Positions 34,398 to 47,823 of a stretch of DNA of 64,000 nucleotides are shown in pieces. The translations under genes were made by a program, and so were the position numbers. The notes beneath the pieces were generated by a model that saw only the letters and a list, made by a program, of their open reading frames with translations, ran no database searches and had not been told where the DNA came from. Each line of letters opens with the position of its first letter. The first letter of the stretch is position 1. Source of the DNA: Lasiosphaeris hirsuta (taxonomy: Eukaryota; Ascomycota; Sordariomycetes; Sordariales; Lasiosphaeriaceae); NCBI GenBank assembly GCA_030549175.1, contig JAUKUA010000004.1:1178001-1242000 (forward strand), written 5' to 3'.

Positions 34398-34485
34398 CTG
34401 CTAAACGCACTGGTCAGAGCACCATTCTTACTACCTCGCTGGATTATCGGGGAATCGCGGCTCTTGCGGTCGCGACTAGGCGGGC

Positions 34486-34512
34486 AAAAAAAAAAAAAAA
34501 AAAAAAAAAAAA
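34486..34512. repeat. A27 homopolymer
   Basis: Twenty-seven A residues lie just upstream of the second supported exon of the NDT80-like gene. On its coding strand this is a T27 tract about 90 nt before the exon, in or next to the upstream intron. Confidence 0.9.
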
Positions 34513-37500
34513 CAAGGGAGCCTCAAAGAAGGAAGATCAAAGATCCCGGGGCCATGTTTGGTGGGAAGGCCTGCGGGGGCTTGACGGTGGTGGTGTGCAA
34601 GTGGGAATCTGTGGTGCGTCAGTCTCGAGCGAGAAACATGCAGCCCGTCTTCACAGTGCTTGAGGAATACGCCGGGACAAGAACAAGAAGAGGGAAGAGT
34701 AGCGGTGGGGGGGGGGGGGGTAACCAAAAGGAGAGTAATGTAATGAGGGTAAGTTTGCTTGCTCCGCTGCCGTCGCCAGTAGACTGCGGCGGGCGCAGAG
34801 GGCTGGATACAGTGCCTTCGTAGAAGAAAAGTGTCCCGTAGTCCGCCAGTACATACGGTACAACGAGGTACCATTGAACTTGCAGAGGTACATAGACCGA
34901 GGGCTGGGCTTGACGGACTTGCAGTTGGCCGTTCAGATGGCGGCCAGGCCAGTCGGAACCGAGAAGCAGAAGCATGGGTTTGCAGCACCCCTCAGTCGCC
35001 AGGATGGAGCCTTCTCGCGTTGTACAAGTACTGCCCAGATCCACGCTGAGGGCTGCATCTGGCCTCTATCGGCTCCTTTCTCAGAAAAATCCACACGGGG
35101 ACTGAGAAGAGGACAGCCTCGAGATCTCTCGGTTTTGGCATGCGTCTTCTCGCAAATGCTGGGGTGGCTGTCTGGCAGAGCATATGACAGACAACGCTCA
35201 TGCCCAGGAGGACAAGAAGCCCCGACACTGTCGGGCCGCCTCAAGCAGGCAGGCGGCCACTCTTGGCCCGCAGATCGGAAAGGGCGGAGGGGCCGAGTGA
35301 GCTTGAAGTGTGTGTGCGGTGCGTGGGCACGGTGGAGTTGAAGGGGCCAGCCTCGTCGAATCGAGGCCAGCAAACACAATGAACAATAGCAATAATGCCG
35401 CTACGGGGGTTGTGATTGTGGCTTTCAAGGCTGTCACTGACCTTTAGAGCTATCGCTTTTTCTCCCGCCGGGCCCTGCGCGACTGCAGCTGTCCCGCTAT
35501 TTCCTTCCTTTCTCTTCACCACCCGCAGGCCGTGGCCATTGGCATTTATTTGAATTGATTGCGGTTAGATTGATGTCATCATCGTGGTCCGGCATAGCGG
35601 GGTGAGCTTCGGTCTTTTGGTTGCCTGGGTTTTGGTCGATCCGCAGCGGGCCGCACGGAGGGGAGAGAGAGTAGAGCAAACAAGCTCCAGATGAACCACT
35701 GTGCAAGTGAAAAAAAAAAAAAATTGGAAAAAAAGAGAGCCAAGAAAGTCAAGGATACCTTGGGGAGTTGTTGATTCATACGAGGTCCTCTGCTCTGTCG
35801 AGCGAGGTGTTGCTGCAGTCGAGGGGGTCGATGAGCGGATGCGGCGTCTGTATCTGATGCTCTCCCCTCTAACGGGGCCCATAGTTAGCTCGAGTGCTCT
35901 GCGGCAGGCCATTAAGGCTTGCTTGTGATTGCCGGCCCCAACCAGGCACTCGAGAGCTGCAAGAGAGCCCGCTGCAAGGCGGGCGCGAGACACCTTGCAC
36001 ACCGGCCTCAAGTCACCCGCAAGCGCACTGGGACGGCCAGAGATAGCAGGATTGGCGGAGCTGGCGATGGGGAGATCTGAGGCCTGAAGGGGAGGGGGGG
36101 CCTGAGGGGCCTGAGGGGACCACGCAGGGCGCAGGACTCCATTGAGCACTCGCTCGCTCGCTGGCTCAACGTCTTGTTCCCGTTTGTGGCTTGCGGGCGG
36201 AGGCGTTTCAGGGATTGGTTGACTGACCTTAAGTTCTACCCTTGTCGTGCCAAGCGCTCAATTTACACCCATGCACAGCGACGAGCACGACGCTTTTTAA
36301 CCTGACCGATTTGTACATTTAGTCGTCAGTAATCAGAGCAAGGACAACTCCCACAAAGGGCCCTGCCATGTCTGTCGCCAAACGCACGACGCGTAGGGCG
36401 CTAGGGCAGGACAGCAGGAGCTTAAGAGAAGGAAGGGTAAGGGAAAGAGAATGCTCTGACTGGGGTTGCAATATCGAGAGCCGCAGGCACCTCCGGATCG
36501 GGATCTGAGCTCCAAATCTGTCCGCTTAGGAGAGTTGGGAGAAAAGGGTTGGTAAGGTGGCCATATGCCTTTCCCGCCAACCCTTTCCACACACGACACT
36601 CTCCATTCCCGACATTCTGGGTTTCCCGACCGACGCGCCTTTGCTAGCTCTCGCAGCCCCCAGTCGCGGGCAGTCTCTTTGAGACTGTGGACGCACTAAC
36701 ATGCAAGCCGAGAAGATGTGTGTGTGCCTAGTCGGAATCAGTATTCGCCTTACATGATCAACGCCTGCTCTGATTGCTTGACCGCTGGGCTCTTTGCAGC
36801 GAGGTGGGAATGGCCGCTGCAATGGGGAGCCGTCTTCCTGGTTCGCCTCCTCCCCGAAACACGGATCAGGCGCGACATCGTGAATGTCCGGACGAAAATG
36901 AGGAGGGTTATGTGCCAGAGAGCGGGGCCCAAGTAATGGAGATAGCAGACCCGACATACCTTATCCGGATTCCTACTCGAGGGTTGATTATCGAGGATAT
37001 GATCCAGCAGGGCCTTCTTGTTTGCTGACCCTTCCGGATAGGGGTCGAGAAGGGGAAGCGGCGATAGTGTCGACTGAACTTTGCGAGGCCGGGCGTTGCT
37101 TGCTGTCTCTCGACGATTGCTTCGATGTCTCGTATAGTGAGCGGTGGCGGTCGCAACAACGGTGGCTCCCTTTCCGTTTCTGGTACGCCTCTCCAAACAG
37201 GTCGACACAAGCACGCCGTGCAAGCTGAGCGAGTGCAGGATCTCAGATGGGCAACCGTCTTATACCCTCGATGAAACCCTGGCGTAGTGGCTTGAGGAAG
37301 ATCGCACAGAGATAAAAGGGGAGAGGGGATTTATGCCCAAGGCTCAGCAGACGATACGGTGATACAAGCAAGCAGGCAATGCGTGTCTTCAGCCTGGTCC
37401 GTTGGCAAGCAGCGTGGTATGGCAGGAACAAGAAAATTTAAGAGGGGTCTGATGGGGAGAAAATGGGCTGGGATGGGACTGGTATGCCTTCTTAAGCTCA

Positions 37501-40500
37501 GACCCGGCGGAGTTGGGTTGTGCAGACTTTTGAGACAGCGGTAATGGAACACATGGTGTGGAGAGAAAGGTCGAGACTCCCCGGTCTTTTTTAATCTCGA
37601 GACATGAATTCATGTCCTCGTCTGATAGAGCTGATGAGGGTTAGATTGCGCTGCCCGGCACCATTGCATAGTTTACGCCATGGCAGAGAGGCCACCGTGG
37701 ACGACCCAGCTGTGTTTGTGGGTGAGTGAAGTCTCCCTCCTCCGCCTACTCAGATCTGGCTCAAAGGATCGCACTGGGCAAGCAAAGCAAGAAGCCGTTC
37801 GAGTTGCAGGACAATGCTCTGTGACCTTGGGCGTAGGAGTCCCAGCCAAACAAACCGGCCAGGCGTTCGCCACGGAACCCCATCCGCGCCTATACCCGAG
37901 CTTGACATGTTTGAGCGAACCGCAGCTGGTCTTTTTTCCTTTTGGCTTTGACAAGCAAGGGCGGTGCCATCGTAGCATCTTGATGCCTTACCCTCCTGAG
38001 CCGAAGCCAAGCTGGCGGGCATCATAGTTAGTGGGGAGTACTCCGAGACCTGACTTCGAAGTATCAAAGCGGTTAGGTGCAAGGGAAACCACTTCTCTGC
38101 TACCCTGCTAGCTTTCTCTGGAACCTCGTCTTCCATGCATCAGATATGCATGTACCCTCACCACCAAGGGCTTCTACGATGCGCCACACGCTAATTTTTA
38201 TTAGAGGGACCTGCCCGGCCAGAGATAGAGCAGCGACGGGTACGTGCAGCTTGGATGGCAGGCTTGGGCGATTTCAAGTTAGTCCCCGCCACTGATCCGC
38301 TGTGCCTTGCCTCTGAGCTTCGAGCTGATGGTAATTTTGGCGCTGCAGGCCCGGCTGCACCTAGTCTTTGGCTGCTTGCGTGGACAGTGGGAATAAGGGG
38401 TGGACGGGGGCGTGTGTCGGGGAAAGACGGGGGGAGGGAAGGTGAAGATGGGGCAAGAAAATTAAACAAACAGCTTCCTCGGGCGGAGAGATTCGGCCCC
38501 AGTTCATGAGGCAGCAGTAGTATGGCAGCTCGAAACTGAACGCCCACTGGAGCAATGCAGCGCGCCTTGAGCTTTCGGGCCTATAGACTTGACGTGTTCG
38601 GCCGTTGCCGAACAGAGCCCATGCGGACAGTCAAGAAACAAGACCTTTCAGGCTCGCTTGTCTTACTCGAGGAAGCAGGCCCCTTCATCCGACACGTGAG
38701 GGAGTGGGCGAACAGCCCTTTCTTTCTTCAAGCGTGGCATCGAGGCCCACTTGCTTGGAGCCTCCTCGGCCACAAACCCGGTTGGAAGCCCCAAACTCGA
38801 CATGGCGCTCCGCAAAAAAAGCCGTTGAGAGGGGGCAGTAACCTGGAGACTACGCCCGTTGCCGGGATCATGACGCACGCCATCGAGGAAAAGCCAAACT
38901 GGCCCAGGGCGGGTGCTAGGTGTAATGCTAGCCGGCGCCGCCAACCTTGTTCTCAAGGGGCGAGCAGCGATTTCCGACGATGATCTCGTCAAAGTTCACA
39001 TAGGAGACAGACTGCTTCTGCGCGCTCAGTCGGTCAATTAGCCAGCAGGGAGACAACCAGCAGCCAATAACATCTATCGGTTACCCGAGCGCTTTCATGT
39101 CCTATCCCGGGGCATCGATGAAGTGAAAACCCCCTCTCCGATGGAGTCGGATTCCTAGCTGGAGAAACAGGACAAAAATACTTAATGGCCTACCCAAAGA
39201 AGGAAGGCTTGGGGATGTCCTCGTGTTCCTCGATGCATGCCCAATATGAGGTGATGGCGCTGGACTGCCTGGCGGGGGCTGGGCGGACGATTTGTTGGAA
39301 TGTCGTTTGTGCAGGTTCCCGTTTCTCCTTCGAATAGATGCATCTGCCCAGCCGCCAATCCGACGCAACCATTAGACAGACACGCTGGGGCTTCCCCGTG
39401 GCGGAAGGGAGGCAGCTCGTCCTATTGTTTCAGATCTGATATTCTTTCGGCCGTTGCCTTCGGGAGCGCGAGGCTCCCTTTTCAAAGCCGTGGCCATGAT
39501 TGGCTGCTGGCCTGAGGTATCTTCAGGAGTAGCAGTACCTAGGATGGTGTCGATACCGGAGGCGGATATGCACGCAGAAGGTTACGCGGCAACATAGTGA
39601 CTTGACCTCGCAGGTTGCTACAAGAGATCTTCCCGGAGCGCCAGCATGTCCGGAAGAGGCCCTCATTTGCCAGGCGGAAGACCATCTCAAATTGATGCTG
39701 GGGGCTACGATGTCCTCGCTCATCCGACACCGCAGGGAAAGAGGTGGACCCGAGGGGGGAGGCAGCAAACAGGTGTTGTTGGGTTATGTGAAGGCGCGTG
39801 TCGAGATAGTGCTGCACAAAAACAATCCGCTTGTCAGGGTGGTGGATGCTGGCTTGATGTGATACCGGATCGGGCCGTTACTGCGATTCCATTAAGTCAC
39901 GCACTGGCGGCGCTGGCGGTTAGCTGGCAGTTAGCTTGTTGGCAGTGGTGGACACATCAAAAACATGCACCGACTGCGAAAATGCTAGGCGCGGTATAGG
40001 CCCTGCGGTAGCATCACGCAACGCCGCGTTGGCATGATGGCAGGCTGCAAGCCCTTTCTCGCACGGCAAACGGTTGCTGCGTTGGATGGCTTGCGCTGCG
40101 CACCCCAGAACTCCACGCACGCGTTTCTGATGAGATCTCCAGATCTTGTGCCATGTGACACATCATCCCATCCCCAGTCCTAGCGAAACCAAGGGTCCTT
40201 TTCTGAGTGACGAGGGCCGACGAACCATGAGGCCATACGGGACTGCCCAGAGTCTGTTTCACGTCGAGCAGTCTGTCAGGACGAGCAGATGCATGAACGC
40301 ATCCACGCTGAGCAGTTCACCTTAGTCGGGCGCCAGGGCGGCAAGCGTCAAGCGTCAGGCGTCACAGTGATTCCGGGTTCGCTGCCGATCGGAGGAGGCA
40401 CCACGTACCCGGCCACGCGCGCCACTTCTCCACGACAGGCTGCATGGCCTAGTTCAAGGGGAGCACACAATCAAGGGCGGACCGTCCTGTCTGGTGCTTC

Positions 40501-42265
40501 CTGTCTCGTTTGATCAGTCGGGCTATTGCCGCCACAGCTGCCGCTGCGGCCATTCCAGACAATTAGTGAAATCACACACTGCTGTGGCTGGAGGCGAGGC
40601 TAGGGGCTGCCAGTGTTGTTGCCAGTGCGAGTTGGGCCGCGAGGTTGTGGTCGGGAGGAATGTCACGGTACTCCTGAGTCCCGCGCTCAAATTGAAAGGA
40701 TGCGGACCGTGAAGGATTCACCGGGAGCTGCTGTGAGAGGACGAAAGAGACGAGGGGAGCGAACGACGTCAAAAGCCCTAGTCCCCCAGGGCCACGCTCG
40801 CGACTCATGAAGCGGGGCCTGATGCGCCAAGCGCTCTTTCCAAGCCCGGAAAGGCAAAGCTACGGAAAGGGTGCCAGTGCCCATCATCAGCTCTGCTCCA
40901 CCACCAACCGCCACTCCGTCACCTCCATCCACATGAACGAACTCCGCCAACTGCCATGGGTTGCTGGGGTTGCTAGGAGCAGCTAAGGTAGGAACAATCA
41001 AGCAATCGTCCATGAGCACTGGCAGGGGCATTTGCGAATGGCTGGGTCTGCTCACTGTGAAAGCCCCGGACCGGACATTCGCTCACCCTTGGTTGCTGAT
41101 TTCAAAACGAGCCAGACCCCCACCCCCCGTCAAGTTCACGGACTACCTACTCCGTATCTAGCATCTGGTCTACCCAAGGTACCTTAGTCGCGGTTGGCAT
41201 CTGATCTCTCCTCACCGCAGGCCGCCATCGGTCTCCCTCATAACAAGGTATTGGAAGGCCTCAAGGAAGGGACTGAACAGCAACCCACGTCACCTACATA
41301 CCATACACCAGGATAAGGTATATGTACACACAGCCTCCCTTCTACCTTCACAAAGCAGCCAAGGTAATCGCCGCGCGTAATCAATCGACTCCGACAACCC
41401 TCCAACTGCCCACCGGGCATGTAGTCTACTCACCTGACTGACGACAAGAAGTGGGATCCTACTCTTGTCACGACTAGAAACCCCCCCGCCGCTGCTGCTG
41501 TCAGATGTCTCCATGTGCTTAACTTCCATATGCAGCCTCTTGTTTTTCCAATTCCCCTCCCCCTCTCCCCCAACGCAACACAAGGCGACGCAATGCCGTT
41601 GCACAACTCCAGTCCTCAATGCCCAAGGCACTCTCTTGGAGTGTTTTGGCAGTTGAGACGTTGCTAGGCAAAATAGCGCTGTCAACCATTCTCGGCATCT
41701 GAGTAAAAGAAAAAGAAAAATCAGAGGAAAGCGGGAATGACTGTTTTGGATTGCCCATCGCGATCGATCGCCTTCAGCACCGGCACACTCCAAAAGTCTA
41801 GACCAGCGATGGCTTCGGACGCAGTGATTGGCGGGTGTCAGAGGGTGTGAAAAGCGGCGAGATGGCGGGCTGGGGTGCGATGTAGACCTGCGATGCAAGA
41901 GCACCAAGGGGGGGTTCACAGGCTCATGCGGCTAGACATAATCTTTCGTCTCTCTTCGACTCTCTCTGAAATGGGGTCCCAAGCAACTGCAGAAAGCCCT
42001 GATGCCTTCGGCTCGCCTTGGGTCTCCGGGTGAGTTGCCTTCAGGTTCCTTGGCACGCCTCGCCGACGTCTGTTTTCCACCTGGCCGCCGCCCGTCTACT
42101 CTGCCGGCCATACGCACGAGAACCAGGCACACCCTCTCGCCGACACTGCAGTGAGGAAATGCGTAGCATCGCTCGCCGGCTCTGTTAGGCACAAACAAAT
42201 CTCCCGTACATATGTACAGGCCGGAAGCTTTGCTGTCCACCCCGGGTTCATCATGGGATCCGTGC

Positions 42266-42301
42266 CATTCGCAAGATTCACGGCATTCGCAAGATCCACG
42301 G
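42266..42301. repeat. 18-bp direct tandem repeat, two copies plus a partial
   Basis: The unit CATTCGCAAGATTCACGG is followed at once by a copy differing at one base, then by a shorter partial copy. The minus-strand read-through makes a spurious Cys-rich peptide. Confidence 0.8.
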
Positions 42302-45300
42302 CATTGGCATAGCCATCGATTGCTTCTTTCTTGCTGGCCTTCATGTCGAGCATGGGCCGCTGCTATGGTACTCGCAAGCTTGGGCATCTGCGGCGGGTCG
42401 CCAGCCATAGACGAGAGGCGCGGCGCTGAGAGGCCAGCTGTTCCATCCTTCATCTGCCTCCCCTCGCCTTGATGCCTGCCTGTGATTCTCGCCCACCACC
42501 CGATGAAGACGTCCAGGACTTTGTCTCCGAATGTGTCTTTGCTGCCCGACAATTCTGTTTCTTTCGCGATGGTTTTCAACCCGCGTTTGACAACCTGAGC
42601 TTTAGCAAGCACGGGGTGTCCACCCCCCCGTGTCGGCGCCTCGTTCGCTCTTCACTTGCCGAGAGTGTGATAGATCCCTGCTTCCCTAGCCGAAAAGGAT
42701 GCCCCGAGCTGCCAGGAATACACAACACTGGTCCATGGCATAGAAATGCCTGCCGTCACGGCGAATCTCTATGAGACAGGCGGTACGAACAGGTACTTAC
42801 CCAACTCGACGGGTACTACAACGTAAAATCTCCTCGAGCCTGCTGGTTTATCTAGCGTCTCCATGGACCCGGTTTGTCGTTCAAATATGTGGTGAGATGG
42901 CCCGGTGATGTTTAAATCTCTAGGTATGCTGGGTTCTTGTGGCAAGGAATGGGTCCCGGCCTCCTCCATGCGAAGCCCTTATCACAGATCGGAGACTTGC
43001 CAAGGATGCCTCTCCAAGGCTAGAATATACGTCTCTCGATGCCTTTCGGCGGCACGGCGGGTCTGAATGAGTTGCCTGATTCAAGCGTCCCGATTCCGGT
43101 GGCATACGCACTGTAAGGACACTGGCCGTATTCGATCCGGGCAACCGATCAAGTCTGGAATTATCTCGCCGCTCAGGCAGTGGTGGGTTTTCTCAGAGCT
43201 CTCTACTCTGACGGGGTGGCTTGTAGCCTGTAAGCTTTCCGCTTTACTTTATTGCAGTTGCTTGAGGCTCCAATGCCATGCGACACGGCCCACAGCCTCC
43301 TGCTATATTCCCTCATGTGGGAGGACCGGCAACATCGCACTGTGCTACTCCTCCAGTTGCCCCGTCTTGCCCAGTATCCCCGGACAATACCAAGCCGATG
43401 AGGTCTACTACCTCTTCAATATTATAGGGAACTCTCTTCACATCACGCTGTGCAGTTGGGCCGTTGCCACATGGCGATTATTCCAACATCTGTTGACGAT
43501 AGGAGCCCAAGTCCGTCATCGTGCTCATTCGGTGGTACAGCGTGAGAGCCAACAGCCAACACCACCATGGTCAAGCTTATTTCTCAAGCAGCCCCATGCT
43601 TCTTTGAGGGGCGCCAGCTTTGCGCGCACGCTGATGCTGTCGTGTATCAAAAACTCCACGGCTTTAATGTATTGATCCTTCTTACCAGCTACCAAGCAGG
43701 GAAGAACTCGTTGGCTCCTGGGGGAGGCTAAAGTACCCTCTTTTACTGCACCTCACGGCGGAGTGATGGCACCGCAAGAGACCTGTGTGTCCCCTGGAGC
43801 CATAACTTCGGTTAGGGTGGTGTAAGAAGGAACGCCCAATCAAGGGTTTGAGGGGGCAGCAGGGCAATGGTAACACAGAACAGCCAGGTTTAGATAAGCG
43901 TCATAACGCTCTGCCCGGTCCCTGGCTCCATGGGCAGATGGATGTCCCATCGGAACGATTCAATGTCGACATTTGTTTTCCATCAGGGTATAACTCCGAC
44001 TGGATGGCCGGGTCGTTGGCAAATACTCAACAAAGCCCACAGCAATGGACTCAGGGCCAGCCAGCTTGTCAACAAGTTTTCCCGCCGCTGCGTTCCCCCA
44101 GTGATGAGCTACCTGGCCTCCCTCCCCCCCCACCCCCTGAACCACCTATGTAGCATGCTTCTGGCCCGGGTTGATGTAGGGAGGCGAAGGGCAGCGGCGG
44201 GCCTGCATGGTGCGCCAGAAGCAGCCACTTCCAACCGCCATCCAGGGCGTCCCATTCATCAGGTGAGGCAGCCCCTAACCTGCCATCCAAGCCCAGGAAG
44301 ATAGTTTGTTTCTTCTCTGTGTGGAAACCAGCCGCTCGGGAGCAGCACAGCAGACTGTGAATTTGCGCGTCGCGTTGCAGCACTGGTGGTTTGCGGTTGT
44401 CCGCTGCTGCTCCCACCCCGATCTGTCGGGCAACAGTCCATGTTTGAGGCGAAGCCGTCAACAAAGTCTTTTAGCTCCGAACTGACGTTGCTCAAACTAC
44501 CTCTACCTGACCCAAATACAGGTTTGTGCTCGCCCTGCCTTCCAGATCTGTTCGCTAAAGGATTCCGAATTGGGCCTGACAATAGTTGCTCCTCCAGGTC
44601 GCTTGGCCGGTTCTGACGATTTCGACGACCACAACAGAGCCAGAGACGGCCTCGTTCTTGCCACTGCATCTCCGACCCAAGCCAAAAACGACATCATCGC
44701 ACCCGCTGCACGCGCCCCTACCTGTCGTGACCGAGATGTCTGTCTCTTGTCGAATCTTCGATCGATCCGTCTCTGAGCGGCGGAGCGAGCGATCGCCGGG
44801 GGAAAGGGACGAGGCGGGGGCGCAAACGGGCTTGCTTGTTCTGGGTCATGACCTACTGCTCAGCTGCCCTCTCCGATGATTATCAAATTGGCTGAATACG
44901 TGGCGCGCACTCCGGGCGCGGAGAGATTGTGTGTGGAGTCAGGGATAGCGAACCGAAGAGACGGGCGACAGGACGGGCATGATTCTGCTGCTACCACTGC
45001 TGCCTGTCTCGAAACCACTCCTGCATTTGCTTGTCATACAAAAATGTCATTACACACATCACATCTCGGCCCGTCAGCCAAGCATCTCCAAAAAGGGCGA
45101 ACGGGGCAGTCGTGGTTCTTCCCCGCCTCGCGCCCCCTAGTCCCGTGCTACGGAGCCTTGATGGGAGGGACGGGCTCCGTTGTTGACATGCTCAGCGACA
45201 TGCAGCTTGTCTCATACGAGCGCGGTGGCCGGCTGTCAGGGGACCGTTGGTCTCACCGAGCGAAGCAGGAGGGAACACAAACATGGGATGGGGTTCTTGG

Positions 45301-45704
45301 GGGACGCCCCTCCCCTTGGAGGGCCGCGATCCACCGTGGCAAATTGACTCACCGGGTGATCCAGTCAATGGCTCGAACAGGTGTGTTTCTGCCTTGACCG
45401 GATCATGATCCATCGCGTGGTTGAGGTCAGACAAGATGCACAGAGCCCGCCCATGTCCCCGTCATCAAGCCGGAGTGAATCGCATGTTCTGATGCCCGCT
45501 CTGGCCCTGGCCCCCTTTTGGCCCCCCCCCTTCATATCAACAAGTGGTTTAAGTGTGTGATGGTCAAGACGCTAATCGCCGAAGTCGCAGACAGCGGACG
45601 TGTTCAGAGGAGAATGGGTGGATTTTACGAGAGCGGCAACGTTCAATGGCTGGGAGCGCGTTATGCAAGTTCGCCTCGTTGTGTGAGGTCGGCGTGACAG
45701 CTAA

Positions 45705-45722
45705 TTGTTGTTGTTGTTGTTG
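45705..45722. repeat. (TTG)6 trinucleotide repeat
   Basis: Six TTG units occur in noncoding DNA upstream of the leucine-rich-protein gene. Confidence 0.8.
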
Positions 45723-47823
45723 CCCGGGCCATGGGGGGACCTCCGCACCTGAAAGTAGGGTGTGTGCTCGTTCCGGCGGAGCGGTTACCAGCTCCGGCGT
45801 CCTGGCCTGAGAGAACACCCTTTGGCCAGGAACGAGATCTCTGGCCGATACAGCCTTTTCCTTCAGGGCCTCCGACCAGATTCCGCGTGTCAGATGCCCC
45901 AGCACCGCACTCGACTTCATAGCACCCGATTCGTGAACGACAAGGCGCGACTGACGAGATTAGAAGGCTAAGAATAGCAGTGAGGCCGAGCCGGACGGGC
46001 TCCTCGTTCTCGGAGCGTGCAATAGGGGCCAGCGAATGTTCCGAGGATGGGCGCGGCGCGAAGCACGGCAACGGCGCGTCGAGACACAGCACAGGGGGAG
46101 GAGGGGGGACGGCAGCCACAGCTCACATCAACACATCGGTTTACGTATGTACGCTCGCATAGGGCTTCGCATGCTAGTCTGTCCTATGGAAGCCGCCAAC
46201 TGCAATTCCATGAGGGCGCCTCATCAGTGCCCCATCCTACGCCGTCGGATCTGGGATGAGGGCTGACTGCGAGCTGCCCGACCAACCGGAAAGAGAAGGT
46301 GGTTCAAGGACTAGGGTTTGGGTTAGCAGTAGCAGTGGGGATGGAAGGCTGCCAGTGGCTTCGATTTCGCCCTGCCCCGGGGGGTTGGAGTTTGGTGGTT
46401 GCGCGAGCCTTTGACTTTGGTCGCGAGGAAAGCAGCGAGAGGTAAGGAAGCCCATGTTGTGTAGCGGCAGAGAAGACAGGGCAATGTTGGGCGTGGAGCG
46501 CACAACAGGCACAGCGGGTACAGCACCAGGCGTGTTCGGTGTGTAGTAGCAGTGCCTCCGCGTAGGTTTCGACCTGTATCGTCGGTATTGTTTTGGACAG
46601 ACAGGGACAGGGGGGTGCCACCATCCCCTTCCTCTCTCGTGCGGCCGTCTCGACCACCCCCGTCCAAGGGAAATGCAAGTCATCGCGGATGGATGGCCGG
46701 TGCGTTCTTGCAGACAGCTAAGCACGGGGAGCTCTGGCAGACGACCCAATGAGTGTCGACAGCCGAGGCGCCGTGTCCGGTCCTTGGGCGTCCTATAGTG
46801 GTTTTTCGGGCTGTTCCGGGCCAAGTTGCGGGTGCGTACCCGAGAAGGGGGGAGTTAATGCTCAGGGTGGAGGGGCGTGTGTCACCGACCCTGGGCTCCC
46901 ACCTCAGAAACTCGCACCCTCACGGCCAGCGAGGGATCTACCGCGTACGGGGACTGCGTAAAAGGGGGCGTGGATAGATTGGAGGACGGTTTGTTTTGGT
47001 GTGTGGACCACGTCCCCGCAATCGGGACACGATGTGATGGATGGAAAGACCTGGGCAGCCCGGCGATTCTCGGTGCCGCTCGTCCTGCAGGTGTTCCAAT
47101 GCTATCGCTGCGGGTGTGCTGGGATTGCTAGGTGCTGTTATGTAACTACTTCCTGCTGGCTGCCCACTGTGCAGAGCAAGCATGTGGAAGTTGACTGTTG
47201 GAATGGAATTCGATGTGTGGGGCGCTCGAGTGCGGACAATGCCATGCCCCGCCAGACGACATTTACTGTATATGGCGACATGTTAGAGCACAGTCAGCGA
47301 GAGGTCAGCCTAGCCAGTCTGGAGTGTCAGGTCAGTCTGAAGCGCCAGTCTGGAGCGGAGTTGGATGGCAAGGGTCGTTGCTCTTTCTCCAGCTCCCCGC
47401 GTCCCCTAAAAGCGCCTCCCACCGACTAGCGACAATTGACCCTGAGCGAATTTCCACCTGCAATGACGTACCCGCACGTCGTCTCTAGGCAGCTGCTCAC
47501 GCTGCTTTCCTGAGTCAACGACCTGCCGCACACCGAACACGCTGAAATAACAGAAGAAAAAAAGGTTGGATAGAAGAGAGGCCGATCTGTTGTCACAAGC
47601 TCACACACGCACACCTCACACACCATAGCCTCCAAGGCAAACTTCCGACCACGCCTGATTTTGACTTCATCGCCTGCGCCTTCCCGTCTGCCCCCCGTCG
47701 CACTCGCATCGACCCATCGGCCCCCAACGAGCCTAGGTGCCCAGGTCGCTGTCAGGTCGGCTGGCTTTGGTCAGGCCCAGGCTCTTGTCTCTCACGAGAA
47801 AGGGAACCTGAGTGACAGGGTCA

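Larger units (their letters stand above)
34398..47823. other. Very long intergenic/upstream region (13.4 kb) with no supported gene
   Basis: This region separates the divergent NDT80-like gene and the leucine-rich-protein gene. It probably holds the 5' exon(s), leader and control region of the transcription factor. The longest frames (41290-41919 and 41932-42612 on the minus strand, 43067-43675 on the plus strand, 38555-38983 on the plus strand) are low in complexity or motif-free and do not join to neighbours through good splice sites. Noncoding repeats include A27, G14 at 34707-34720, A14 at 35710-35723, an 18-bp direct repeat near 42266 and a TTG/GTT run near 45705. I see no tRNA. Confidence 0.5.

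Noticed and set aside
35565..36149. 194-codon minus-strand frame upstream of the NDT80-like gene
   Set aside because: Starts at GTG, ends in a homopolymer-derived Phe run, and has the wrong phase to join the supported exon. Only the small ATG micro-exon inside the same stretch was kept as a candidate.
41932..42612. 226-codon minus-strand frame with a Cys-rich repeat (CQCRGSCECRESCEW)
   Set aside because: The Cys pattern is a by-product of an 18-bp DNA repeat, and the rest has no motif or conserved composition.
43067..43675. 202-codon plus-strand frame
   Set aside because: No domain, irregular Cys/Ser/His composition, and no promoter or splice support.
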